Shown in pieces: positions 9,557 to 22,608 of a stretch of 64,000 nt of DNA. The translations under genes were made by a program, and so were the position numbers. The notes beneath the pieces are model-generated. The model did not search any database. It was not told where the DNA came from and worked only from the letters and a program-made list of their open reading frames with translations. The number at the start of each line of letters is the position of its first letter. Position 1 is the first letter of the stretch. The DNA lies in the NCBI GenBank assembly GCA_016617785.1, contig JADILM010000004.1, forward strand, positions 744,001 to 808,000, in the 5' to 3' direction. This DNA comes from Sporobolomyces roseus (lineage: Eukaryota > Basidiomycota > Microbotryomycetes > Sporidiobolales > Sporidiobolaceae).

Positions 9557-12500
9557 TCAAAAGTTATTTCCTAGGAGCATAGCTCGTTTTTGGTCTTCAG
9601 ACATTGTGGAGGGTTCTCTGAGAGGTCGATGGAAGGGGAAGCTCATTTCGGGATGTTTCGAGGATCCTTGATGAGAAGAAGAGCGAGAGGTTGCTGAAAC
9701 GGGAGGGAAACCTGACGACATCGAAGTTGATCTCGAAGCAGTCGCAGAGGTAGCCTATATTGGTGAACATGTCAGCAGGTGATCGCGAAAGTCGAGCGAT
9801 CGAGGAGAAACTTACATCTTTCGAAGATGATCTCGCAGAGCGTGGACTTGCGTGAGAACGAGGACTATTCGAGTCGGTATCGAGCTGACGGCGACGCTCA
9901 TAGAACTCTTCGATCGACTGCTGATCAGGTTCGGCTGTGAACTCGGCTGACGGATCCATCAATTTGATCCCCTCCTCGGCGAAATGCTCATCTTGGAGTT
10001 CCATTCTTCGAGAGGAAGTCGACGATGATGAAGCGGAAGATTCGGAAGATGTCGTGAGATGTAGTGGAGAAGTGAGGGAGGTCGCTTGTAAGTTTGCGTT
10101 TGACGGTGACGGAGCGACGGGTGCTGCAATCTGTTTCGTTCGTCGTCGAAGTCGAAGTGGATTCCGTAGCTTGGACTTGACCTTGGTCGATACGGCGGAG
10201 CGTTGTTCTTGAAGTGGTAGAGTTCGATGAGCGCGAGAGAGGATTTGACCAATGAGTTTCCTGTCGAGAGAGAGCAGAGTCAGCCCAAAGTTGTTCGATG
10301 ATCAGGACTCTCGAGAAAGCTCACCCTTTCTGTGACCACAAACTCTTGATCATCTCTGTTACAAGATATGGATTGTCAGCTCTCTTGCTCTGCGGAAGAG
10401 AGCAACCGAGATCCAGCTTACCTGACTTGATGTCGTCGACGAGCCCCGAGAAAGACGTCGTTTTCGAGCTGAACGTGATGTTCGGGGTTCGACAGATAAC
10501 GTTGTAGACATTCGGGATCATGCTGTGATCATCTTCTTCACTCTGTTGCGGCGAGAGATTAGGAATCGTCAATGTAAGTAAGCGAGAAAGGAGAAGAAGT
10601 GAATGCAATCACTTACTCGATAGGTTAGGCGCAAGACTGTACACGAAATCTCGATCGCCAGAAAAGCTCTGTAGCGTGCGGCACGTTCTCGCATCTCATC
10701 GGCGTCGAGTCCTTCTTCTTGACTTGCGGCAGACATGACCTCCTTCGAAACGGCTTTGCGAAGACGGGTCTCGACGCTTCGGACTGACGAGTTTGAAGCA
10801 GTTTGGGGGTGAAGACTAGTCGTAGGGGAGTTGGCTTGATCTGTACTGCGGCGAGTACTCGATGCGAGAGAGTCGAGGGATTGGTTCGAAGCGAGGTAAG
10901 ACGATCTGAACGATTCCTTGGATTTCTGGGGAGATTCTTTGGAGGACTTCTGAGGAGATTGTCGAGACCTGTCCGCTTCAGTTGTAATCTCCTCTCGTCC
11001 ATGCTTGATATCCTCTGGGAAGAGATAGTCGAGAATTTGTCGACCGACTCGGTGTTCGAGTTGAAGAGCGACGGGATGAAGGTGAAGCATGAAGCGCTCG
11101 ACGACAGGGATTCCTCCTACCGGAGCGAGGGCGTCCCATCCAGCAACGGCGAAGATGTTGGCTTTCGCCAGATTCGATTGCGGTTCGTTCGCTGGCAGAT
11201 TCGCTTTCTTGATGATCTCCGAGAACAGCGCATTCGGAGCGGGGTTGAGTGCTTCCAGGTCGCCGATGATAAGTCGATTGGTCGCGGATCCATCATCTTT
11301 GGTTGTCCATGTGAAATCGACGTTCGTGACGGATGCTTTGACGAAGGGAGCGCTGTCGGGTTGCAACATTGTCCAAGTGAGTTCTGCCGCTCGTCCTTGT
11401 AGCTGCATCCCCGGCCTCTTGCTCGTTGTCTTCGGTCCATTCGTTTCTTGAGCGAGCGACAAGCCTTCGACGAACAGCGAGATCTCCTCGCTGAGTTGAG
11501 TGAGCTGAGCGCGTAAAGCGAACAGATTCCTCTTCTCGGTTTCATCGATCTCGTCGAGGTGAAGTTGATATTCGAGGATCTCGGGAATCAGTGAACGAAT
11601 CTGTTCTTGACGCTCTCCGACGGATCGTAAGACGCCGACTCGATTCGAAAAGTCGTGGGTGAAAGCGAGAGCCTTGACTTTAGCGTTTCGAAGTTGCCGT
11701 TGTTGATCCGATTGGAGGAGGAGTCGGAAGAGGATGTTGAAGATCGCGACGTAGACTTCAGCCTTTGCCGTGATCACGAATTTATCCCCCTCGGCGTTGA
11801 TCCTGTCGACGAAAGATTTGAAGCCACGTTTCAAGCCGAGCTTGTCGTCACCATGGATTAGGAGGTGGTTGAACTTGTCGTAGCGGACACGGAGAGAGGT
11901 GGGTGCGACGACTCGTTCGAGCGAAGAAGAATCGACATCGGGTTGGAGTTGAGTTTCGATTGGAACGAAGATGGCCTCGGCTCGACCATGAGCAGGATCT
12001 CGATGATGTCGAGGGTAGAACGCTTGAAGTCCATCGAGAGTTGCAAAGTTCTGATGAAGAACTTCGTAATTGACAGGATCGTCGGGAACTCGAGTGTCGA
12101 CGACTTGGAAGGTCTTGAAGTTGACTCGGAGGGCAGTGAAGATGAGAGTAGACTGAGGGTCGGCATCGCTGTGTAAGGAGATCTGAGGACTGATGAACAT
12201 GCACAAGTGACTCGCACTCGATTCGAAGTCTTCGGGAAGATCGTCACCGGAGGAGTCAGGGTCGAGATTGAGGGCGTCTCCAGCGTTCGAGTCCTGATCG
12301 AGCTCGTCTCTAACAAACTTGTCTTGATTTCCACCGTTCGAGAGGTCGTTCAACAGTCGATTCTTCGCCTCCTCCGCTTCTTCGTAATCCTTTTTGACCT
12401 GAGATGCCGACTTCGTTCTTTGATGATCAGGTCGACCTCTATCGTCCTGACTGTCGAGATCTCGAATGAACTTGATCGCAGCTGCCGAGATGTGATAGAC

Positions 12501-15500
12501 GAAAGCTTTGCGGTCTCGCGAAGAGTAGTAGTACTTGAGGAGGAGGTCGCGAACATCGTTTGAGATCTGGATCTTCGGGTTGTGAACGACGTATCGATTC
12601 GTCCAATCTCTCCAATCACGGTAGAGAGAGTCGTTGAGGTGAGGCAGACGAGCGTCAACATCATCGTCATCTTCGAAGCGTCCAGAGTGATTCGATCCGT
12701 GCTGCGAGTCTGAATCCCGACTGGTGTCCCTCGGAGGTCCAGCATCATCGACTCGACCGTTGTGACCTTCCTTCCGGAAACGCCGCAGACGCTCGATGAT
12801 TCGTTCCACGACTTCGATTCGACTATTGAGTTCTTTCCTGCAAGTTTCGTTTGCGCCGGCGAGCTAGATCATCCGAGAAAGCCATCAGTTTCCCGTTCGC
12901 TACGGAGCCCGACAATGTACACTCACCTCTGACTGTAGTTCGACTAAGCGCACTCCTGCTTCTCGAATCTGAACCTCGACCGTATCTGCAGACACCAGAA
13001 CGAAGAGATGACTCAGTCACTCGCTTCCACGTACAGAATCGAACGTATAGATCAATCGACGTACCCGTTGATCGACCCATGAGACAAGTGTGACTAGCTT
13101 CCGATCCAAACTTGGTAGTAGGTTTGATCGGTCCTTGAACCGGATGTTCACTCGACGACGGTGAATGACCTCCTTCTTGTACAGGGGCAGCCTCCACGTG
13201 CCGAAAGTACGTAAAACGAGGCGAGACGAGGAAAGGGAAGACTCGAACTCTCGGATCTTGATCTTGGAAGACGTGACCCGAATCGTTGAAATCATTGAGG
13301 TCGACCCACTCAGCGTCTTCAGCAGATCCTTCGAAGCTGGTTGCTGGAGGTGGAGAAACTTCTGCTTCTTCTTCGTCTTCGTCGGGGATAGGGATCGACG
13401 CCTTTTCAGGTTCTTCGAAGAGTGCGGTGATGACTCGAAGATCGACGGAATCGAGGTCGACTTCAGCCATGTAGAAAGCTTTGTGTCGAACGATCTTTGG
13501 CTCCATCTCTGAATCTCGACGAGTGACAGTTTCTTGTTCCCGTTGATGAAGGTCGACGTTGAATCTTCCAATCTTCGCTTTGAGTCCGACAGCTGAAGTT
13601 TCTCCTCTGCGCCATTCCGCCCATGACTCTTGAGCGTAGGTGTGCGAGATGTAGAGCGGCGCAATACTGAAACGGTACTTGATCGTTGCGCAGTGTTTGC
13701 CGAATTTCTTCGAAGGAGCGCCAGTCGAGGGGAAGACGGGACCGTGACGAATCGGGAGTGACATCGTTCCGTCGAAGAGAGACCACCAGCGACGAAAGTG
13801 GGCGATAGCTTGAGGGGTGAAGTGGAAACTGTTGTGACTTTGACTGTCTCCTACTGCTTCGATCGATGGCTTGAGCTCGTCGAGATCGACGTCTCTTGGA
13901 GAGTCTCGATTCGGTAGAGGAAGTGTCGCAGGAGAGGTCATCGAGATGGAGAAGTGCAAGTGATCGGTTCGGAAACCGGCGAAAGAATCGATGAGCTATA
14001 GAGAGATGAGCAATTGAATCAGCTGTGCGAAAGAAGGAAGAGACAAGAAAGAGACAGTGCTTACCTCGCCCTTGTCGTCTCTCGGAGCTGTCTTGAGAGT
14101 CTTCGTCTTGACTTCCCAGTGAGGTATAAAGTCGAAGAACCGACACCTACGCTCGAAAGTTGGATGTCCTTTGCAAGCGACTTCGTCACAAGTATCTTCT
14201 CGACATGCTCGTTCGAACCGTAGACCCATTCCCCACCTGACACCTCCGACGCATTTCGCACAAGTCTTGATCCAGTAAGCTTGCTCGAGTTCAGGTTCGG
14301 CGAACGCGCTCATGTCTTCCGAGATGAGATCCTCTCCTTCCTCCTCCTCGCTGTCGACTGTTCGAACCGATCCATCGGAACCATTCGAGGTCTCTCTTGC
14401 GGTACCAGTCGCAGCCGAATCAATGTACTCGCGGAGGTTGGGAATACCGAGGATGTAGATCCGACTCGTGATTTGGAAGAATTCGTGATCCGGATTGTCG
14501 TAGCCAATACGGAACTTGACGTCTCCTATCCAAGCTTTGGCGAATCCAGCTCCGAAGCCACTGAGGCTGTGAGGATCCCGAGAACCTTTGAGGTGGAAGA
14601 TAACCGAAGCTTTGTCGCCGACGAAATCGATGGCGATCCTCCAATGAATTGCTAGACGAATCTTGTCCCAGAAGCCGATCCGATCCGAAGGGTCAGGAGA
14701 GTTCTTCGACATTGATTCTATCCCTCGAGCGATATCTTGAATGGCGGGTTGCACTGAGTTTCCCCAACCAATTCGAATCGGTTCTCCACTTCGAACTTTG
14801 ATGATCGGAGCTGTATAAGTCTTGACTGGCATGGCTGAGCGAGGGACAGTGATCGTGAACCCTTTACGACTACCGGCGTAGTATCGAGGAGGGATGACGG
14901 AACATTGTACTCGACGAACTGATTCTGGTCCTCCAAGTTCTTCACCGACGACGAAATCTCCTTGCCAATCCCATGCTGGTTGACCTTCTCGATGATTCCG
15001 GGGAACGTGCAAGAGTGGTAGAGGGTAGTCTCGGATAGTGAAGCGAGCCTCGTCGAATCGCCAACAGAGGTGAATCGGTACGAGTAGACTGAACTTGGTG
15101 TCGCGAGGGAGTCCTTTCCCGACGTCGAAGAGGTAGTCGGAGATGCCGTTCTCTCCAAACGAAGCCTTTGTGATCGATAGGCGCATCGAGTCGAAGATTG
15201 CGCGTCCAAGAGGAGCCGCTTTGCTTCGTGGGAGGAGGTCGATGGGGAGATTGAGATCGCGAGAAGTGCCGTACTGCTTGGCACCATAGAGTCGTTTCGA
15301 GAGCTTCTCCTCCCTACGAGCTTGTTCGGCGGAAGCGTTCTTCATTCGTTGAATCCATTGAGTAGCGTTGAAAGCGTGCAAGACTTGTTTCGCATCCTCG
15401 GTGCTGATAGTGTGACGACCTGTGACTTTCGGACGCTCTTCCGTCTCCTCCTTCTCTCCACCGTCTTCTGAGGAGTCTTCCGGCGTGTCTCCACCCGCTT

Positions 15501-18500
15501 CGTAAGCCGTTCTCCGCCTTTCCTCCTCCTTCTTGACCGCCTCCGCTTTAGTCTCGAAAGCTTTATCCCTGCCTAATCTCGCCTTCTGCTCCTCGTACCC
15601 AACTCTCCAGATCATGTTGAGTTTACGCTCGAGAGGATCGTCTTCGAATTCGATAGCGAAAGCGCCAACGTTGATGTCGATTTCCGGGAGATGTTTCGGT
15701 TCCTCGTCGGTCGGCTCGATGATGCAATCCCAGCGACCTTTGATGTGTTCGTGGACGAGTTGTTTCGACGCTTTGAAGAGACTTGCAGCGTTGTCGATGA
15801 TTTGATTGAAAGCATAGCGGTAAGGAATTCGGAGTCGAGCAGAATCGGAGGAGAGGGAAACGACGAAAGGATGGTGACCGGCGTTCTCTTGTTTTCGGAT
15901 CGAGACCGTCGTTGATTGTAAGCGGATGATGTCCTCCCATTTTCCGGAGAAGATTCGACTTTGACCAGCGAGAAGACCCGTATCCCATTTCACCGTGAAG
16001 CCGCTCGGTTTCGTAAAGCGGACGATCATAGTGCGGAATGTGACGAAGAGGTAGGTGTCGTGAGGAAGTGAAGGAAGGATGTGAAGAGCTTGGATATTCG
16101 CGCCGAAGTTGACGAGAGGTTTTGGTCGCTTTGATTTCGAGGAAGGAGAAGAGGGTGTAGTCGATGAGAGGTGAACGGTGGGACGAAGCCAGCGAAGAGA
16201 AGAGTAGGTGATCAGACAGAGGTAGATACTGAAGAGCTCGAGTCGAAGGGTGATCGAATCCGAGTGAAGGCGAACGATGATCTCGTCGAGCGAATCTCCT
16301 GCGTCGGCTGCTTGATCATTGAATTCTGCTTTGTGGATTCGAATGTGGAAGTCGAGTTGGGGAACGATGACGAGACTGTCGCGATGGTCGAGTGGATCTC
16401 GTTTTCTCTGGTAAGAATGTCGCCTAGGCATTGATCGTCCATCTACTTCTGCTCGACCAATCAACTCGGGATCGGCCGTTCTCCTCTTCGCACCCCCTCT
16501 CTTTCCTTCTCGTTCCTTCGCCGATTGCGCCTTCTGTTCATTCCTCTTCTTCTCCGCTTCGTGTTCCTCGTGTTCGTCCGGTCTCGCCTCGACGAGTGGA
16601 TCGATGACGAGCTCGAACAACGAGAAGTTGACGAGAGCTTGACGAGTGTCGTCCTTTCCAGCCTGTCCTCCTGCAGTCGCCATCGCGTTCGCATCGCTTC
16701 GGAAATCTGGTCTCAACTCGAGCTTGCTACGATTGACGTCGTTTGTGACAGTCGACGGTTCGTAAGCCTCCTGCAGGATGTATTCGACAAAGATGGTGGA
16801 AGAATGTATTTCGATTCCTCGACAGGCTCGAAGTTTGGGTTTAGGGTCGACTCCACCGAGTTTCATGCGAGTCGAAGCGATTGCGAAGTAGAGTGACTGG
16901 TTCGAAGGGAGAATGTCGACGAGCGGTTTCGGAAGTGGAGTCGTAGCTTCTCGAGCGGTAGCGGATGAGTCGATGGAAGAGATCGAGGCAACAGAGTCGG
17001 CTCTCTGACGAGTTCTTGAAGAGGTTTCGGCGGCACTGGCGAAAGAGCTGAGAATGTCGTGGATGCAGCTGAGTACGACTGGCCTCCATAACTCGACGGT
17101 AAGGGTTTGCAGCAGGAAGCTGTGCTCGCCGCGACAGGTACTGATGTCGAGATCCGGAACGTATCGATCTTTGCGCTCGTCGATGGAATCGTATCCGAGG
17201 AATTCGAGTTTGGAGGAAAGTTCGCTTGGTCCAATACTACCGACTTCGAGACGAATGAGCTCCGAATTCGATTCGCTTGCGCCATTGTCCGATGAAGAGT
17301 CCTCGGCGGGAGCGATTTCGACCGCAAGGATTTGGATCGTGATGGTGTCGACGAGTAAAAGGGATTGGACGGTGTACTCGTGCGAGTGAGTATCCTGCGA
17401 GACTCGATATCCGTCAGTAAAGGTCGAACAATCGGTAATTGAGAATATGTCGGAACTAACGAGATTCATCGCAAGATTAGGTAAAGTTTGTTTCCGAGAC
17501 TTTGACCTTTCTTCGCTCTTTTCTCGTCCCTACGAATCATTCAGAACAGTTAGTCTCGAAGGTGCTCAGTCGTTTCCTGAGAATAGAGCGCACTCTATCG
17601 TCGTTTCCCCTCGAGCTTCTCGCTCGTTCTTGTTCTCGATCCTCTTCTCCATCCTGCAGGTCAGCAACATCGATAATGTCAGCTCGGCCGTTCCTCTTGA
17701 GGCTTAAAGTCTGAAGGAACGCACCGACTCGTCTCTATCTCGCTCTTCTCTCCGCCTAGCTTCTTCTCGTCGAATCCTCTCCTGTTTCGCCAATCTCTCC
17801 GCTTCTAACTTCGCTGATCGTTCCATTCTCTTCGCCTTTGACCTATCCGCTGCTTTCCTCTTCACGCTCCGATCCGCCCACTCTCCTTTACTTGTCAAGA
17901 CAATCCTCGGCACTTCGATGCATAAGATCTCGGGAGCTTTCCACGGTAGGAAGAAGGAGTCGTGAGCTTCATCACTTCTCGGGTCGTGAGCAGGGGTGCG
18001 TCCGAAAGGATGGTGGCCGTCGTAAGGTGGGTGTTCTCGTTTCCCTTTCGGATAGAACGACGATGGCTTGGGTAGCTGCTGACTGCGATCGACTGCCGAA
18101 GTTTCAGGAGTAGGTCCAACAAGTCGTACTTCGAGTGAGGCGACTGTGAAAGATGAAACGAATTGAGGGATGTCGGAGAAGAGAGTTTTCGATTCGGGTT
18201 TGTCTCCTTGCGAACACGAAGCGGGTGGCGATGAAGTGTGATGCGTTCTCTTAGGGATGCGTGGTCGAGCATTGAAGATTCGAACTGCAGCATCGAGGGT
18301 TTGAAAGGTTGTTTGGCCTCGCACTTCTCCAATCGCAACCTCGACCATGACGACTGAATCGTTGTAGTTGACGGGACCAGGCAGAGCGAGTCTTGGCTTC
18401 TTCGTATGCTTCGAGATCGGTCGCTCACGAGTTGTCGGAATCGTCAAGAAGGGAAGCCAGGTCGAGGTGAGGGAGATCTCAGAGTGGCCAATCGAGAGTG

Positions 18501-19884
18501 TCTTTGCCGACGGGCTAGCGATATGGCCTAGATCGACAACGACAGATATTAGTCGGAGGTTCAGAGCGGATACTATAGGACAGCGTGTCGACTCACCCTC
18601 TTTTCCTTCGACGTCTATTCTCCCTTCCAATTCATCCCAACCTATCGATCCTACCACCTCACACAGCTTGTTCTTGCCTAAGTAGCCCTTGTGACTATCT
18701 CTGACAGAGGCACTGTCGCTCGTTGCCTTGAGTTTGAGACTGCCTTTGATGCCAGAAAGAATGATTGCGAAAGCGATGGTCTGAGGGAGTGTTTCGTTGA
18801 CGGAGGGAGAGGATGTCGCGAGGACCGAAAGAGGTGTCGTATAATGTAGAGAGAAGATGATTGTGGGAAGAGAAACGGTGAAAGAGTCGAAGTAAAGGAG
18901 AGGAGATGGCTTCGAAGGGGGAGAAGCCGATGCTGAGGTATCCGGAGAAGTGGAGGGTGATTCGTTCTGCGTTCTTTCCTTCCGTCTACACCTCACTTCA
19001 CATTGGAGCTCCTCAAGCCCTCTCAATAACCGTTTGACTTCGTGTATCCGAACAATCAATCCCTCTTTCTGTCCATCTTCCTGCCTCGCCCGTTTCAGTT
19101 TCGCGGGGAAGCCATGTTTCTCCTCCTCAATCTCCATCGATGCTCTGATACTACCCTTCCGAGGTTCCATATTCTTCCACTCTTCGTACCCCATCGGTCC
19201 TGACAATCTGAACGTAATCTTCTCCCTCATTTCGGCAGCAGGTAACAGTTTCTTGTCCTCCTTCTGATCCAACCCTCGAAGCGGCTCCATCAAGCTGAGG
19301 TTCTCGAAGCTGGCCCATAGCGTAAGCTTGTCTTCTTGTCGAGGCGCTCCAACGATCGGTACTCGAAGATGAGGTTTCTTGTACTGTCCTCCGAATTTGA
19401 CTGTTCCTCTGATGACTCCAACTTCTTCTGCATCGACGTCGATATCGAGGTTGACTGAGATGAGGTGTGTGAGGCGGCGAATGAAGAAAGGAAGGAAGAC
19501 TCGGCGGAGGAAAGAAGGATTGGATTTTGGAGTTGGTTTATCGTCCTCTTCTCGCGAAGTCTGCTTGTTCTGTTTCGGCTTGGACAATAGGTCGAGGAGA
19601 GTTGATCGGGGTACAGTAATCTTGATTCCTTCCCCGTGCAGTACGAACCATGCCTTTCCTCCTCTCCTGACCGAAATTCCCAAACTCTTCACCTCCACCT
19701 TGATCCCATTCCACTTGACTAGAACATTGTGTATTGATGATGGCGTGAAGTGACCTATCGAGCCTGAGAAAGGGAGGAAGAGGGGAAGGAGGAATCGGAC
19801 GAAGAGGTTGAGAAGGAGGTAGGCGATCAAGGCATAGCGGAAGAGGAAAGCGGAATGGGCGATGAGGATATGCAGTAGCTCCAT
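9557..19884 (-). CDS. FMP27: FMP27/SABRE/Hobbit bridge-like lipid transfer protein
   Basis: This giant intron-containing gene encodes roughly 3,100 residues. It starts with an N-terminal membrane anchor (MELLHILIAHSAFLFRYALI) and ends in RAMLLGNNF before TGA at 9557-9559, recovered by splicing GAT to GCT across a GTAAGT...ATAG intron. The hallmark GFWDK pentapeptide lies near 14664-14678, followed by the DFVGDKASVIFHLKGSRDPH region. This defines the Fmp27 GFWDK/Golgi-localisation family, now called BLTP2. Long beta-rich stretches with scattered charged loops fit the RBG groove. Known members sit at ER-plasma membrane contacts and move phospholipids. At least two introns (17395-17460 and 18528-18596) are multiples of three without in-frame stops, so a naive reading would include them. 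A small exon between about 17570 and 17650 joins the first and second large blocks. Confidence 0.88.
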
Positions 19885-20737
19885 GATCGATTCCTTCTAG
19901 CCGTCTCTAATCTGAAAGGATGGATAGTGATGTAAGCGGAGAGGGAAGCAAACAAAGTTCATTCACGCTGTTTAGCTAGCATACTAGAGCGCAGAAGAGA
20001 GGTGGTGTACGCACTTTGATCGGTACCAGCTCACCGTGACTCCTTCTGAACGCTCTGCACCCTCGAATTCTGATGGTTCGGCTTCGAAAGTGGAGTAAGC
20101 AAAAGAAGGGCGAGTCGATGCGAGAACTGGCTTGAGCAGCTCGGCTGTACTTGATGCTGACTTTACAGCTTGAGGTAGATGTAGACCCGAGCAAAGCGAG
20201 GTGGAAGAGAACAAATGAAGGACTTCGATCATCTTCAATATTTTCGAAAGTTTCCGATCCGCCGAATCGCCTCTCATCGGTTTTCATCTCTCGAGCATGT
20301 TCGGTGAGCACGACAAAATATATCGCTCGTGCAGTTCTCAGAGGTGTGTGCGAGGAGAACTCGGTTCCGAGAGAATGTCAAAAAAGTTAGCGAGAGCGAG
20401 CTTCGGAAGACGACGGCAGCGAAAGGTGTCGAGCCAGATGGAGGAGAAACACCAAGCGCATGAGATACTGTAGGCTGTCAAATGACGAACGACTTAGCTG
20501 TGTGTGTCGATCAAGCGAGCGAAAAGGCAACGAACCTGTGCGAGAGATCTGTTCTTTTGCTGAGCGAGAGCACCTTCTCCCTCCCTCGTGAAGCTCGTGA
20601 GACGTTATTAGAATATTAGGAGAGTTATGTGATGATAGGAGCTTCACTATCGCTCTCAGGATCGTTGGCGAAGACTTGGAAGGGATCGCAAAAAGCTTGA
20701 CAATTCGTACAATCAGATATCTACAGTTCTCCTTCGC
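19885..20737. other. Intergenic: FMP27 promoter and 3' region of upstream gene
   Basis: The 853 nt hold only short frames on both strands (for example 20387-20647 minus) without recognisable motifs. No tRNA-like or repeated structure is seen. Confidence 0.55.
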
Positions 20738-21951
20738 CTAGAAGTAGTAACCTCCGTCTTGCGCCTCTTCCAAGCGTTCGAGAACGACTCCTCTCATTCG
20801 GAGTTGACGAATTCCGATACGTGAACGATGATCCAAGCTGTTTGACTTTGAGGTGAAGCAGAAAACGCGACCGACATGACGAGCCCAGCGAGGAGAGGTC
20901 GTAGGATCTTCTGAGGAGACAGACGGTACCTAGTCATAAGCACGTGAGTCAGTGGGCGAGGACGGAGACAGTTTGCGACCGACTCACCGATTCGATTCCC
21001 ATTTTCTCGAGCACTTCTGACTTTTTATAGCGATCGAAGAACCACACGATATGCTCCTCGTCTACAAAGTGGCCCTCTTCGTTTTTGTCTTCAGCCTGTT
21101 TTTGTTAGAAGAGGTGAGCTCGCCCCTAACGGGACTAGCGAATGAGAAAGACTCACCACTTTTTCTACGATGTATCGCAAGACAGCTTCAATCGGAAGCC
21201 ATGTTTCGACATTGCCGAATTGCTTCGACTTTCGTTCTACCTGATTTGAAATGGGTACCGACCAAGCGCTTTTGAAGTGACTCCCTTCTTCCGAGTTTGA
21301 CACGAGCAAGTTTTCGATTCGTTTCATCAGATATACATATTCATTTTCCCTCCCCTCTCGGGGAGACTGACAGATCATGATTAATTTCCCATTGCCGCCC
21401 GGAAGTAGGGGAGGAAGCGCACACTCACGAAAAACTGGAGCTTCTTCCTGACTACCTTGACTCCGTATCTCTTTGTAATTCGTAACTTCTTTGCGATTTC
21501 TCCTTTTCGTGAAGGATTCTGCGAGGCATTGATAGGTTTGTGCTTGTCAATGCTCGTCTCAGATACGACACCAGAATCCCAAGCTTGTACGCACCTTCTT
21601 TGCTTCCTCTTTTACAGCTTTGAACAAACCATTGAAATAGTCTTCGATTTGGTACCAATTCTCATCGTAATAGAAGCTGTAGCCAGCGTTGCCATCACCA
21701 CTTTGTTGAGAAGTCGAAGAAGTGTCGACGTCGAGTTCTGTAATGATTTGGTCACTCCAATGCTTCAAATCGCTCGCAAACGTCTCGCCATCTTCTGTAC
21801 ATTCTTTCAGTATCGTCTTCAAACGGTACTTGAGTCGTTGACGACGATACTGAGCGGTAGCCTGCTGTTCTGCTTTGAGATTGTCGCATGCGGTCTTGAC
21901 GTCGAAGCCTTCAAAGCCATTGGGAACCGAATATCGCGTTCGAGAAGTCAT
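20738..21951 (-). CDS. Hypothetical protein, intron-rich, not recognised
   Basis: At least five exons can be joined in phase on the minus strand. They read, in order: a segment ending near 21600 (DVKTACDNLKAEQQATAQYR and a following basic helix), a Lys-rich segment (KLRITKRYGVKVVRKKLQFF), a segment with ENEYVYLMKRIENLLVSNSE, a segment with EEHIVWFFDRYKKSEVLEKM, and a final exon with SRIGIRQLRMRGVVLERLEE before TAG at 20738-20740. Splice signals are good (GTGCGT, GTGAGT, GTGAGT with CAG or TAG acceptors), so the gene looks real. The start at 21951 is the first Met in the protein-like part of the frame. An earlier start or an upstream exon is possible, because the frame is open to 22101. No domain was recognised; a soluble helical protein is all that can be said. 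Confidence 0.6.
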
Positions 21952-22608
21952 CCAACAGTGCTGTAGTACTGTGTCGAACTCGAAGAGTGAGGTAGAGGAA
22001 AGAGAGAGAAGGGGACTGACAAAGGATCCGAGGGAAAAAGGGTATCGGGTATAGACGGTCACCTTCTCCTCGGCACACCGAGTATCAGCCGACCTTCTCA
22101 CGGACCTCTGATGACGCCCAACACCGAGGTAGATGTAAACGGCAGAAGTTGGAGAAGAATCTACTTTCGAAGGTTTTCTTGCTTGCGAGCTTCGTTTCCT
22201 CCCTATTTCTCGTCAAGCTTGTAGATCATGGCCAAGTACAGGAGTGTCGAGGTATGCCTACTGATATCACTGCGAAAGGGCCCTTCAAACGACCCGAACA
22301 ATAAGGCGAGTCGTTTCGAAACAAGGCTCAAGATGTTCTCTGAGCGTCTTCAGCTCATTTTTGGGGCTGATGTCTTTGTGTCGAGACGATGCCTCACTTT
22401 GAGCTCATCTCCCGACTCCATGTGAAGAGCCTTGACCTGGCTTGACCTCTTCTCTGCCTCGATAAGTTTCTTGATCAATTGTGACGTGAAGACTTCCGGA
22501 CCTGCCGAGCTGAGGACGAGAGTGGAATAGGTGATGTAGATTGCTGAATCATCAGGGGTGCGAGGAGAGTTTGTACAAAGTATAGAGAGAGTAAAGTGAA
22601 AAGAACAA
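21952..22608. other. Intergenic between hypothetical gene and TOM22
   Basis: It holds the promoter side of the hypothetical gene and the 3' flank of TOM22. Frames such as 22350-22664 minus overlap the last TOM22 exon in another frame and are shadows. Nothing else is seen. Confidence 0.5.

Noticed and set aside
10803..11402. Long plus-strand frame (199 residues)
   Set aside because: It is antisense to the FMP27 coding exons; its composition is the complement of the real gene and it shows no domain.
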